In this document: positions 1 to 8,304 of the stretch, in pieces
Numbering within the stretch: the first letter of the stretch is position 1
Layout of the letters: each line of letters opens with the position of its first letter
Source of the DNA: Candidatus Kapaibacterium sp.
Lineage (GTDB): Bacteria; Bacteroidota; Ignavibacteria; Kapaibacteriales; UBA4661
NCBI GenBank assembly: GCA_004292595.1
Contig: RDXM01000108.1
Span: forward strand, 1 to 39,420
DNA length: 39,420 nucleotides
Reading direction: 5' to 3'
Made by a program: the position numbers and the translations under genes
Notes under the pieces: generated by a model
Database searches by the model: none
The model's input: the letters and a program-made list of their open reading frames with translations, nothing else
Told to the model about the DNA's origin: nothing

Positions 1-54
1 GGTCGTCGCCTGAAGCCCGCACCAACACGCACAGACAGGAATGTCTGTGCCACT
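1..54 (+). repeat. 78-bp double-palindrome element, copy A (left part outside window)
   Basis: Right part of a dispersed 78-bp element. It shows the last base of the left arm, the 28-bp core (2-29) and the full right arm (30-54), which contains the internal palindrome CACAGACAGGAATGTCTGTG and ends GCCACT. Full copies lie at 15696-15773, 25502-25579, 27251-27328 and 29982-30059. The 43 bases after it (55-97) also match the 43 bases after the 15696 copy, with one mismatch seen. Confidence 0.9.
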
Positions 55-59
55 AAATA

Positions 60-278
60 TTGTTGAAGTTTATCCATTTAATTTTTGAGCCTTCCTTAGC
101 AATCTACGAGCAAGAAAAGCACCACAATTCAGCACTTCTGAACGCGTGGGTTTTTATCCAAGATAGTCAATGGAGCGAGAAAGTACGATATGCAGAACCG
201 TTCTCTTGCAGGGATGACAAAGCAACCCAATTTATTGATTCCGTTAAAATTTTGCTTCAATGGATACAGCAACACTAA
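60..278 (+). CDS. small hypothetical protein, probably 5'-truncated
   Basis: A 72-codon frame with no internal ATG. It can only start at a TTG (60), just after an in-frame stop (54-56) at the end of the 78-bp repeat. Its first 12 or so codons lie in sequence (55-97) also found after another copy of the repeat at 15774-15816, so they are repeat-associated rather than native. The rest reads as ordinary soluble protein, with motifs such as LLNAWVFIQD and KVRYAEPFS. Its stop overlaps the start of the next ORF by 19 bp, typical of translational coupling. I infer a remnant of a two-gene operon whose 5' end was replaced by a repeat. I do not recognise the family. Confidence 0.4.
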   Translation: MLKFIHLIFEPSLAIYEQEKHHNSALLNAWVFIQDSQWSEKVRYAEPFSCRDDKATQFIDSVKILLQWIQQH

Positions 279-610
279 AAGAAGCCTTGCTGCGCTACGC
301 AGAAACGTTCCAGAACGAGGGTCGCCCGTTTGATTTTCTTGGATTCGCGCCATTATACCATTTTCCAAGCACTTCTTACGTGGTACAGGTTCATGGTGTG
401 TGGATTGACGAGGCTTCGCGGCGGAGCGATATGCTGGAGATGCTCGTCGCGCGGCTTTTGACCGATGTTCCGAGCAACGTTATGCGCTTTATCAATCGTA
501 TCACTATTTGCTCATCCGAAGAACACGTCTATTCCACACCTCAAACGACACTTATCAACACGTGCGGGTTCATGCTACCAAGCGTTCCGCATAATTTCTT
601 GGAAGATTAA
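260..610 (+). CDS. hypothetical protein
   Basis: A 116-residue protein starting at an ATG that overlaps the end of the upstream small ORF by 19 bp. It has no signal peptide or membrane segment. It opens with an amphipathic helix (MDTATLKEALLRYAETF) and continues as mixed alpha/beta sequence (PLYHFPSTSYVVQVHGVWID). No catalytic motif or known domain is recognised. Codon use resembles its neighbours. The overlap implies co-translation with the preceding frame, whose 5' end appears lost, so expression may now depend on an incidental promoter. Function is unknown. It could be a small accessory or defence-type pair, but nothing seen here proves that. Confidence 0.6.
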   Translation: MDTATLKEALLRYAETFQNEGRPFDFLGFAPLYHFPSTSYVVQVHGVWIDEASRRSDMLEMLVARLLTDVPSNVMRFINRITICSSEEHVYSTPQTTLINTCGFMLPSVPHNFLED

Positions 611-711
611 TTCCGAAGAAGTGCAATCAGTCGCATGAAGAGAAACGATAATTGTACATCATTTACAAGATATGATGCCGCATACAGCCGATTTGCCGTA
701 GGAAAGTTTGT

Positions 712-3700
712 ATGAAAGCACGATTATACGACACATTCCAGCAAAAATTCCAGCAAAAACTCCAGCAGGTTTTCGCTTTGCAGCGTGAGGGAGCATTTTC
801 CTTTACGCTGTTTTCGTTATCGTGCCTTGCTTTCTCTGCCGCTTCAGTGCTTGTTTTTGAGCTACTTTTTCCGCCACTTTTTGCACAAGAACCACTGCCG
901 CGTGTTAGTTCAAATTTTAGTTCAAATTTTAGCTCGAATTTCGGACCAAATGTTGGTACGCGCCCTTCCTCCGCTTTTTCGCTTGCTCCCTCGCAGCAGC
1001 TCTATTTTGAGCGTTTTTCATATGAGCAGGGCTTGTCGGAATCGAATGTAACTGCGATTCTGCAAGACCGCGCGGGCTTTCTCTGGGTTGGCACAACGAA
1101 TGGTTTGAATCGCTACGACGGCTATAAATTCACCATTTTTCGCCACAATCCTACTGATTCCTCCTCGCTTGTCAGCAACGCTATCACTGCCTTGTACCAA
1201 GACAAAGCAGGTTCGCTCTGGATAGGCACACAAAATGGACTCAGCCGCTACACCCCGCGCACTGGCTCATTTACAAACTATCGCGCCGATGTGCCAATGC
1301 CAAGTCTGCCGTCCGCGCCCAGTAATTATGCGTCTTCTGCGACTATTTTTAGCAATGGTATTCGTGCAATTACTTCCGACAGCGCGGGTAACATTTGGAT
1401 TGGTACAAAGCGCGGCTTGCATAGATTTGATGCCGTTTCCAAGACCTTCAAACTCTTCAAAGCCGATAAAAAGAAAACCGATGCGCAATGGCGCGGCAAG
1501 GGTCCGACCGACAATGAAATTCTTGCCCTGCAATTCCTTCCCGCCGAGCCGCATATTCTCTGGATTGCGCCGCGCACAGGCGGTATCAACGCGCTCGACC
1601 TGCGCACAATGAAATTTGCAGCCTTTCCGATTGAAGATGAGGACGCGCATAGCACAGAAGAAGGCGAAGTTGTCGGCACAACCAACGGCATTGCTGCTAT
1701 GACTGCCGATGCTGAAGGAAATATCTGGATTGGAGCGCGTACCGACGGCAATGTTTTTAAATTTTCTCCCAAAACCCGCACCAGCGAACGCTTTAGCTAT
1801 GGAGTAGATGTGTTGGCTGCTACGGGAAACACCTCCAACACCGCTCCACTGCTTGCTTCTGCAATAAGCAGCGCAGAAAACAGAAACGGCGGCGGCGGCG
1901 CAATTCATACGCTCTTGGTTGATAAACAAGGAATTCTCTGGGTTGGAACGCGCACGGGACTCTGGATGTTCGACCAAACCCAGGAAGAATGGACGCTGCA
2001 CGCCAATTCTGCTACCGACCCAAACAGCCTGAGCGACAACGACATCAACACGGCATTTCAAGACCAAACGGGCGTTCTGTGGTTCGGGACACAATCAGGC
2101 GGCTTGTCGAAATTTGTCCCGCAAAGCGCGGCGTTTCGTGTGTTTAAGTACGACCCCACGTCGTGGCAGAATACTCTTACAGGCAGCACCATTACTGCGC
2201 TCGCAGAAAAGCACGGTACGGCATATCATCCCGTGCAGCGCGGCGAACTCTGGGTTGCCACGCAGCAGGGACTTTCGACCATGCTTGCTGATGGTACGCT
2301 GCGCCGCGAGGCAAGTTTTCAAGCGGCTTCCAAGCGGTCGGGTATGGCAAAACTCGCACAAATTCTTGCTGATAAGCCCATTCTCTCGCTTCTGCACAGC
2401 CGCATGGGAGAAACGCTCTGGATTGGCACCGAGCGAGGTTTGGTGCGCGTGGACGACCCTTACGGCGCACAAAAGCCAACGCTTTTTTCCATGCAAAGTA
2501 TGAGCGAAAATGGCACGTACATCCTCAGCGACGACATTGTGAGCGCACTCGCCGAAGATAGCGAAGGATACATTTGGGTTGGAACGCAAGGCGGCGGCGT
2601 AAACCGCATCAATCCTCGCACCAACGACGTGGAAATATTCCTTGCCGATGCAGAAAACCCGCGCTCACTGAGCGATAATTTTGTTTTTTCCATTGTTACC
2701 GATACCGCAAAAGCCAGCAACGGCGCGGTCTGGATTGGCACAAGCAATGGTCTGTGCCGCTTCGATGCCGCAACGCAGGATTTTACTGTCTGGCAGCGTA
2801 AAGGCATGAACAACACGTTATCGGGCAAATTCCCTGCAAGCCGCATTATTCCTGATGTTCCGATAGTGAGCTTGCTGAAGCACGGTGATGCGTTATGGTT
2901 GGGAACGCTCGGCGGCGGCTTGTATCGCTTCGATGCCAGAAGCGGCACTGCAACACGCTTCGGGCGCGATGAAGGTTTGCCCAGCGAAACAATTTATGGC
3001 ATTTTGCAGGCGAGCAGCAAACGCCTGTGGCTCGGCACCTCGCGCGGGCTGGTGCGCATGGATATTCCCCAAAAAGAGCAAGCACATTCCCACAGCGATT
3101 CTCTCAATGCCGCACCAAAACTCATTCTTCGCATCTACAATGCTTCCGACGGTTTGCACAGCAATACGTTTCATCAAGGCGCATCGGTGCGTGCTTCCGA
3201 CGGTTCGATGACCTTCGGCGTGGGCATGGGACTGGTGCGCTTTCTGCCAGAGCAGATTGTCCCAAACCTGCGCCCGCCGACGCTTGGCTTTGTGCGCTTC
3301 AAAATCTTTGGAGACCGCGAAGTTTCTGAATCCTTGCAGCTTGGCGATACGATTTCCATTGAGTATAACGACAATTTTGAAATAGAATACGCCGCACTGG
3401 ACTTCACCAACACCGCAAAAAATGAATACGCTTACAAGGTAGAGGGAGTTACCAAGAACTGGATGTATCAAGGCGTGGGGCGCACACTGACGGGAACAAA
3501 CTTTGACCCAGGAATCTACACTTTCCACATCAAAGCCGCTAATAGCGATGGCGTGTGGAATGAAGCTGGTGCGCAACTGACAATTATTGTGATACCGCCG
3601 TGGTGGGCGACGTGGTGGTTTCGCAGTCTCATATTTTTGCTTGGTGGCAGCGCGATTTTTGCTGGATATACGTTACGGGTGCAAGGAATCAATCGGCAAA

Positions 3701-4680
3701 ATGAGCGTTTAGCAAAACTCGTCGAGCAGCGCACTTTCACGCTGAAGGAGCAATCGCGCCTCATGGAAGTGCAAGCGGCTGAAATTCAGCTTGCTAATGG
3801 CGCGTTGCAAGGGAAAAATGTGGAATTGGCGACTATCTTGCAGGAAAGCGAACACGCCCGAACCGAGCTGCAACGCGCATACACGCTGCTTGACGCGGAA
3901 AACGCTCGCAAAACGCAGGAATTGGAAGAAGCCCGCACGTTCCAAGTTTCCATGTTGCCGAAAAAAATTCCGTCGCTGCCGCACGTAGAACTTGCCTTTG
4001 AAATGCGCACCGCTACTGAGGTTGGCGGCGATTACTACGATTACGTGCTTGCTGAGGACGGCACGCTCACGCTTGCCATTGGCGATGCGACGGGACACGG
4101 CGTGCGAGCAGGAATGCTGGTTTCGCTGGTGAAAAGCAGCTTCCACGCGCTTATTGCCGAAAATGACGTTGGGACAATCGTCAGCAGTATTTCGCAAACA
4201 ATTAAGCAGATGAATTTGCAACGAATGTTCATGTGCCTCACGCTTTTGCGCATTCGCAAGCAAACACAGGTAAACACAAGTAACAACGCGCTCTTTGTGG
4301 AATTTGCTGGTGCAGGAATGCCGCCAATGCTGCATTATTCGGCAAGCACAAAAACCGTCACCGAGCGTCGCCCGCAGGGAATCGCGCTTGGCGTGATGAA
4401 CAACGCGCAATACCCCACACACGCATTCACGCTGGAGTGCGGTGATATGCTCTTGCTTTTGTCGGACGGCTTGGTAGAATTGTTCAATAGCGAGATGGAA
4501 GAGCTAGGAACGGAGCGGCTGTACAGCTTTTTTGCCTCAGAATGCTCCTGCGAATCCTTGCAGAATGCCCCCAATCGCGCACAACATCTCATTTCCTCGC
4601 TTAACACTTTTGCCGATGAATGGCGCGGCGACACGCCTCAAGCCGATGATATTGCGCTGATGGTGCTGCGTTGCTTGTGA
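712..4680 (+). CDS. two-component-regulator propeller / Y_Y_Y / SpoIIE phosphatase signalling protein
   Basis: A 1322-residue membrane sensor. A hydrophobic segment near residues 31-59 acts as signal or anchor. From about 105 to 780 come a dozen or so reg_prop repeats with the signature LWVGTxxGL (e.g. FLWVGTTNGLNRYDG, NIWIGTKRGLHRFD), forming periplasmic beta-propellers. A Y_Y_Y domain (about 885-962, ending IPPWWATWWFR) precedes a transmembrane helix (968-988), a coiled coil (993-1076) and a C-terminal PP2C/SpoIIE phosphatase (about 1090-1320). That last domain has the metal-binding GGDYYD and GDATGHG motifs, LLSDGLVEL and a final ADDIALM. The usual histidine kinase output is absent, so output is predicted to be Ser/Thr dephosphorylation, for instance of an anti-anti-sigma factor. 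No partner gene is adjacent. Family assignment is secure; the ligand is unknown. Confidence 0.92.
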   Translation: MKARLYDTFQQKFQQKLQQVFALQREGAFSFTLFSLSCLAFSAASVLVFELLFPPLFAQEPLPRVSSNFSSNFSSNFGPNVGTRPSSAFSLAPSQQLYFERFSYEQGLSESNVTAILQDRAGFLWVGTTNGLNRYDGYKFTIFRHNPTDSSSLVSNAITALYQDKAGSLWIGTQNGLSRYTPRTGSFTNYRADVPMPSLPSAPSNYASSATIFSNGIRAITSDSAGNIWIGTKRGLHRFDAVSKTFKLFKADKKKTDAQWRGKGPTDNEILALQFLPAEPHILWIAPRTGGINALDLRTMKFAAFPIEDEDAHSTEEGEVVGTTNGIAAMTADAEGNIWIGARTDGNVFKFSPKTRTSERFSYGVDVLAATGNTSNTAPLLASAISSAENRNGGGGAIHTLLVDKQGILWVGTRTGLWMFDQTQEEWTLHANSATDPNSLSDNDINTAFQDQTGVLWFGTQSGGLSKFVPQSAAFRVFKYDPTSWQNTLTGSTITALAEKHGTAYHPVQRGELWVATQQGLSTMLADGTLRREASFQAASKRSGMAKLAQILADKPILSLLHSRMGETLWIGTERGLVRVDDPYGAQKPTLFSMQSMSENGTYILSDDIVSALAEDSEGYIWVGTQGGGVNRINPRTNDVEIFLADAENPRSLSDNFVFSIVTDTAKASNGAVWIGTSNGLCRFDAATQDFTVWQRKGMNNTLSGKFPASRIIPDVPIVSLLKHGDALWLGTLGGGLYRFDARSGTATRFGRDEGLPSETIYGILQASSKRLWLGTSRGLVRMDIPQKEQAHSHSDSLNAAPKLILRIYNASDGLHSNTFHQGASVRASDGSMTFGVGMGLVRFLPEQIVPNLRPPTLGFVRFKIFGDREVSESLQLGDTISIEYNDNFEIEYAALDFTNTAKNEYAYKVEGVTKNWMYQGVGRTLTGTNFDPGIYTFHIKAANSDGVWNEAGAQLTIIVIPPWWATWWFRSLIFLLGGSAIFAGYTLRVQGINRQNERLAKLVEQRTFTLKEQSRLMEVQAAEIQLANGALQGKNVELATILQESEHARTELQRAYTLLDAENARKTQELEEARTFQVSMLPKKIPSLPHVELAFEMRTATEVGGDYYDYVLAEDGTLTLAIGDATGHGVRAGMLVSLVKSSFHALIAENDVGTIVSSISQTIKQMNLQRMFMCLTLLRIRKQTQVNTSNNALFVEFAGAGMPPMLHYSASTKTVTERRPQGIALGVMNNAQYPTHAFTLECGDMLLLLSDGLVELFNSEMEELGTERLYSFFASECSCESLQNAPNRAQHLISSLNTFADEWRGDTPQADDIALMVLRCL
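736..771 (+). repeat. in-frame 12-bp tandem repeat (3 units)
   Basis: Unit TTCCAGCAAAAA occurs exactly twice (736-747, 748-759), followed by a diverged third unit. It encodes a FQQK/LQQ repeat at the cytoplasmic N-terminus of the propeller protein. Confidence 0.8.
907..942 (+). repeat. in-frame 12-bp tandem repeat (3 units)
   Basis: Unit AGTTCAAATTTT occurs at 907-918 and 919-930, with a diverged copy at 931-942. It encodes SSNF three times in the linker after the first membrane segment. Confidence 0.85.
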
Positions 4681-4705
4681 GGAACATTGTGCGATTGCCG
4701 AACCG

Positions 4706-4734
4706 CGCTGCAAGCTCATCTCGCTGCAAGCTCA
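4706..4734. repeat. 16-bp period tandem duplication across the recQ stop
   Basis: The 13-mer CGCTGCAAGCTCA is present at 4706-4718 and 4722-4734, separated by 3 bases. The recQ stop codon (4716-4718, complement strand) lies in the copy at 4706-4718. This is probably a small slippage duplication at the 3' end of the gene. Confidence 0.7.
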
Positions 4735-7424
4735 CGCCGCGCAAAGGCAGCAGCAATGCGGAGTATGTGCCATTCGGTTTCTGTGTGCAGCATAGCGCGA
4801 ATATCTTTCAAAAAAGCATCGGGGCGGATGCGCAGGTAATCGCGGATAATCAAATAGAGTTCTTCTGCAACGTAGTCTTCGCGGCGCAACGATGTGCCTT
4901 GCTCTAACGCGCTTTGGATGTGCTGTGCGAGCGTTTCTACCGTCAAACGCCGCTTCTCTGCTACTTCTTGCAAGGACATTCCCCCACGCAGCATCTCAAT
5001 CGTTGTGCGAACGGCAGGCGCGAGGGTGTACATATCGTTTCCGTTTTGAGCAGATTCGTGAGCAATAAAACCCTGCACCGCTTTCAAAAACAAGGGCGCG
5101 AAGCGTAGCATACATACCTGCCCCAAATGCCGCACCTCGCGTTTCATGCTTTCGATATTTTTTGGCAAGGCGTTCACCAGCGCAATAAGCGAGGATTCAT
5201 CCAGCACCGCATGAGGCGGGACGCGCTCAAGACTCGCCACTTCGGTGCGAATTTTTTGGGCAGTGACGAAAAGCTCTGGATACAAGCATTCATCGCGGTT
5301 GTAGCCGTCCAGAATGGCTGCCGCCGGCAGGTCTGGTGCGGCTTTCGCGCCTTCGGTGGAGAGCGCAATGGTCGGAAATTGTCCGCCCGTCGGAACGAGG
5401 TAGCCCGCATTCTGCGCCGTTTCCAGCATTTCGTGGACTTCTTGTTTGGGAAATTCTTTCGCTGCGGCAAAGCTCACCAAGCGATGCAAGCCAAATTTCC
5501 GCACTTTTTCTGCTGATTTTTCTCCTAAAAGCACACTTGCCATCACCGATTTTCCAAAGCGTCCATCCAGTTCCGATGCGGCTCGCAGGACGTGCTGCAT
5601 GAGAAATCGCTTGCGGTGCGAAATCGTTTCCAAGCTGCGCTGGGTGCGTTCTGCCTCGCGGCAGGAGGAACAGCGTCCGCAGCGCACTTCCACATCCGCT
5701 TCGCCGAAATAGGAAAGCAGTACATCGCGCTTGCATTCGCTTGTGGTGGCGTATTCCTCGACCGCAGAGCGTTTCTGCTCGGCGCGGGCGCGACGCAGCG
5801 TAAGACCTTGCCAGTCAATCGGTAATGCTGAACGCAAGTCATCGCGCCCAATGCGCGGTAGAAGCAAGGAAATACCGTCGTTAGAGCCAGGCGGGTCAAA
5901 TTTTACCAAATGCGCATACTCAAAACCCCGCACTGCTTCGAGGAAATCCTCAATCGGAACGTAATGCTTGCGCCACACGTCGTGAATATCGAACGCAACA
6001 GGGCGCGAAAAGCCTTCGCTGCCAATCAAGCGGGCAAGCGCGTTCAGGGCGTTTCGGCGGCGTTCTGGGATGTTATTGTGATATTCCCGCATTCGCTCTC
6101 GTGTTCCCAAAAATTGCGCCTGTGCTATACCACGCTCCCCGCCACGCCGCAGAATTCCTGCTCGCTCAAAGAGCGTCAGCACAGCCCGCACTTCCGCGCC
6201 ATATACATTTTGCCCAGCCTGTTGTCCGACAACAGAGGCAATCTGCTCCTCGCTTAATTTCACCGCATTGAACGGCTTTTCGCCGCGAGCGGCTTGGACG
6301 CTATCGTACAGCACATTGTACACATTGGCAATCAAGTCCGAATCGGGATAACTGCATTGCAGAAAAAAATCCATCATGCGGCGGTCTTGCACAGCGTAGA
6401 GCATGATGCAGCGAGCCGCTTCGCCGTCGCGTCCAGCCCGCCCTGCTTCTTGGTAATAGGCTTCGAGACTGAGCGTCAAATCACAATGCACCACCGCCCG
6501 CACGTTGGGCTTGTCCACGCCCATTCCAAAGGCATTTGTGGCAACAATGATATTCGTGCGGTTCTCTGTAAAACGCTCCAAGACTGCTCTGCGGTAGGCA
6601 TCGCCCAAACCCGCATGGTATGGCTCGGCGTGGATGTGGTAGTTTCGGAGCGATTGCGTGAACTGCTCGACGCGCTTGCGCGAGGCGCAATAAACAATCA
6701 CCGAACCCGCTTCATTGCTTGTTGTTTCGCGTGTTGCTTCGGCGCAAATATCGGCGAGGCGCGTGGTTTTGTCGTGGTCGTGTTCGACGGAATAGGTGAG
6801 ATTTGGTCGGTCAAAGCCACGAATGAAGCGATTGGTTTCCATGAGGCGTAGTTGTCGCACAACATCGTCCTGCACGTCGGGCGTGGCAGTGGCGGTCAGC
6901 GCAATAATGGGAAAGCGTCCTAATTCCTCGTTGGCACGAGCAATGGAGAGGTATGCAGGGCGAAAATCGTGTCCCCATTCCGACACGCAATGCGCCTCAT
7001 CCACCGCCAAAAACGACCACGAAACACGCTGTGCTTGTTCTTGAAATTGCTTGCTTTCAAGGCGTTCTGGCGCGACATAGACGAGCTTGTATTTGCCATC
7101 GCGGGCATCCGAAAGGCGGCGGCGAATTTCGTCCCACGGCAGCGCACTATTGATGAAACAGGCAGCAATGCCCGCTTTCTCCAACGACCGCACTTGGTCT
7201 TGCATCAGAGCAATAAGCGGCGAAATCACGAGCGCAGTGCCTTCGAGCATGAGCGCGGGAAGCTGATAGCACAAGGATTTCCCGCCACCAGTGGGCATGA
7301 CGACAAAGGTATCGTTCAGGCGTGTGATGGATTCAATAATTTCAAGTTGTCCAGCCCGAAAATTGGTGTAGCCAAAATGCTGGTACAGCAAGGTGTGAGC
7401 GAGGCGATGGAAAGAAGTATTCAC
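4716..7424 (-). CDS. recQ: RecQ-family ATP-dependent DNA helicase (long form)
   Basis: A 902-residue superfamily 2 3'-5' DNA helicase for recombination and repair. Visible motifs are Walker A MPTGGGKS (43-50, Lys49), the DEAH box (142-145), TATATP (177-182) and motif VI QEAGRAGRDG (325-334). Four cysteines (C564, C582, C585, C588) form the zinc-binding site. They lie roughly 180 residues later than in E. coli RecQ, so the intervening 350-560 region probably holds the winged-helix part, as in the second RecQ type common in Bacteroidota (recalled, not checked). A C-terminal region (about 730-900) looks like a reduced HRDC plus a helix-turn-helix tail, with MSLQEVAEKRRL near 845. Start at 7424 is the only sensible ATG, 52 bp after the pcm stop, suggesting an operon. 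It converges on the propeller gene with only 35 bp between stops. Confidence 0.93.
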   Translation of the reverse strand: MNTSFHRLAHTLLYQHFGYTNFRAGQLEIIESITRLNDTFVVMPTGGGKSLCYQLPALMLEGTALVISPLIALMQDQVRSLEKAGIAACFINSALPWDEIRRRLSDARDGKYKLVYVAPERLESKQFQEQAQRVSWSFLAVDEAHCVSEWGHDFRPAYLSIARANEELGRFPIIALTATATPDVQDDVVRQLRLMETNRFIRGFDRPNLTYSVEHDHDKTTRLADICAEATRETTSNEAGSVIVYCASRKRVEQFTQSLRNYHIHAEPYHAGLGDAYRRAVLERFTENRTNIIVATNAFGMGVDKPNVRAVVHCDLTLSLEAYYQEAGRAGRDGEAARCIMLYAVQDRRMMDFFLQCSYPDSDLIANVYNVLYDSVQAARGEKPFNAVKLSEEQIASVVGQQAGQNVYGAEVRAVLTLFERAGILRRGGERGIAQAQFLGTRERMREYHNNIPERRRNALNALARLIGSEGFSRPVAFDIHDVWRKHYVPIEDFLEAVRGFEYAHLVKFDPPGSNDGISLLLPRIGRDDLRSALPIDWQGLTLRRARAEQKRSAVEEYATTSECKRDVLLSYFGEADVEVRCGRCSSCREAERTQRSLETISHRKRFLMQHVLRAASELDGRFGKSVMASVLLGEKSAEKVRKFGLHRLVSFAAAKEFPKQEVHEMLETAQNAGYLVPTGGQFPTIALSTEGAKAAPDLPAAAILDGYNRDECLYPELFVTAQKIRTEVASLERVPPHAVLDESSLIALVNALPKNIESMKREVRHLGQVCMLRFAPLFLKAVQGFIAHESAQNGNDMYTLAPAVRTTIEMLRGGMSLQEVAEKRRLTVETLAQHIQSALEQGTSLRREDYVAEELYLIIRDYLRIRPDAFLKDIRAMLHTETEWHILRIAAAFARRELAAR

Positions 7425-7476
7425 GGTAGCGGAGAGGTCGGTGTGGTGATGGTTGGGTGCAGTCAGCAGTATTCAA

Positions 7477-8106
7477 TCACTGTCGCCATGCGGCTTTGCC
7501 GATAAGCGGCACAAAACGGAACCCCTGAAATTCTTCTGCGCGAAAGGCTTCTGCGCCCGTGCTTGCGCTCTGGCGCGTGATGCGATAAATTGTTTGTTCG
7601 CGCTGCGAACCAACGGGAATAATCATGCGCCCGCCGACGGCGAGTTGGTGCGCCAAGCCTTCTGGCACATCGGGCGAACCCGCCGTTACGATAATGCCGT
7701 CGAAGGGTGCGGCATCAATCCACCCAAGCGAACCGTCGCCAAAGCGCATCCTTGCTGGTATGCCGAGCCTGACAAAACGCTCACGTGTTTCTTCGTATAA
7801 GTCGCGCACACACTCAATCGTGTAGAGCGCACGAATGCCCATTGCCGCAAGCACGGCGGTCTGATAGCCGCTTCCAGTCCCGATTTCCAGCACTTTGCTT
7901 GTTTGGAGCGTTGTGCTTGTGGGCGCGAGAAGCTCGGTCATATAAGCAACGGTGAAGGGCTGAGAAATTGTTTGCCCAAAACCAATCGGCAAGGCAACAT
8001 TTTCGTAGGCACGTGCAGCAAGAATTTCTTGCACAAAGTCCTCGCGGCGCACAGCAGAGATTGCCCGCAAAACCGCTTCATTGCTGATGCCTTTTGCGCG
8101 AAGCAT
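7477..8106 (-). CDS. pcm: protein-L-isoaspartate O-methyltransferase
   Basis: Repairs isoaspartyl residues in aged proteins by SAM-dependent methylation. From the ATG at 8106 the protein has 209 residues, the usual Pcm length. It begins MLRAKGISNEAVL, then has VRREDFV, the family hallmark GFGQTISQPFTVAYMTELL, the SAM motif LEIGTGSGYQTA, and PFDGIIVTA. The open frame continues upstream to a TTG at 8304, but that stretch holds a hairpin (8220-8265) and no family similarity. An upstream GTG near 8172 is a possible alternative start. An AAGGCGAG sequence about 8 bases before the 8106 ATG could be its ribosome binding site. It lies downstream of the aminotransferase gene and upstream of recQ on the same strand. 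Confidence 0.92.
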   Translation of the reverse strand: MLRAKGISNEAVLRAISAVRREDFVQEILAARAYENVALPIGFGQTISQPFTVAYMTELLAPTSTTLQTSKVLEIGTGSGYQTAVLAAMGIRALYTIECVRDLYEETRERFVRLGIPARMRFGDGSLGWIDAAPFDGIIVTAGSPDVPEGLAHQLAVGGRMIIPVGSQREQTIYRITRQSASTGAEAFRAEEFQGFRFVPLIGKAAWRQ

Positions 8107-8219
8107 TGCCAAAAGCTCGCCTTTTTGCGTTTCGAGAACGCTGGCTTTCGTAAAATGAGAAACGTGGTCTATCACGGGAATATTCTGATATGATGATGCG
8201 GTGCGAAGAAGGGAAAGTT

Positions 8220-8265
8220 TTGACACTCTCTTGCCTATTAGGTCTGAAGGGCAAAAGAGTGTCAA
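8220..8265. other. inverted repeat (hairpin) upstream of pcm
   Basis: TTGACACTCT (8220-8229) pairs perfectly with AGAGTGTCAA (8256-8265). After one mismatch, TTGCC (8231-8235) pairs with GGCAA (8250-8254). There is no U-tract on either strand, so it is not a classic intrinsic terminator. It sits between the aminotransferase stop and pcm, where it could be an attenuator-like or processing hairpin, or an operator. Confidence 0.6.
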
Positions 8266-8304
8266 GAGGATGGGACACCGATAGCGACGATGACAATACA
8301 GCAA

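Noticed and set aside
1267-2094. Minus-strand frame of 275 codons inside the propeller gene
   Set aside because: Shadow of repeated LWxGT coding sequence.
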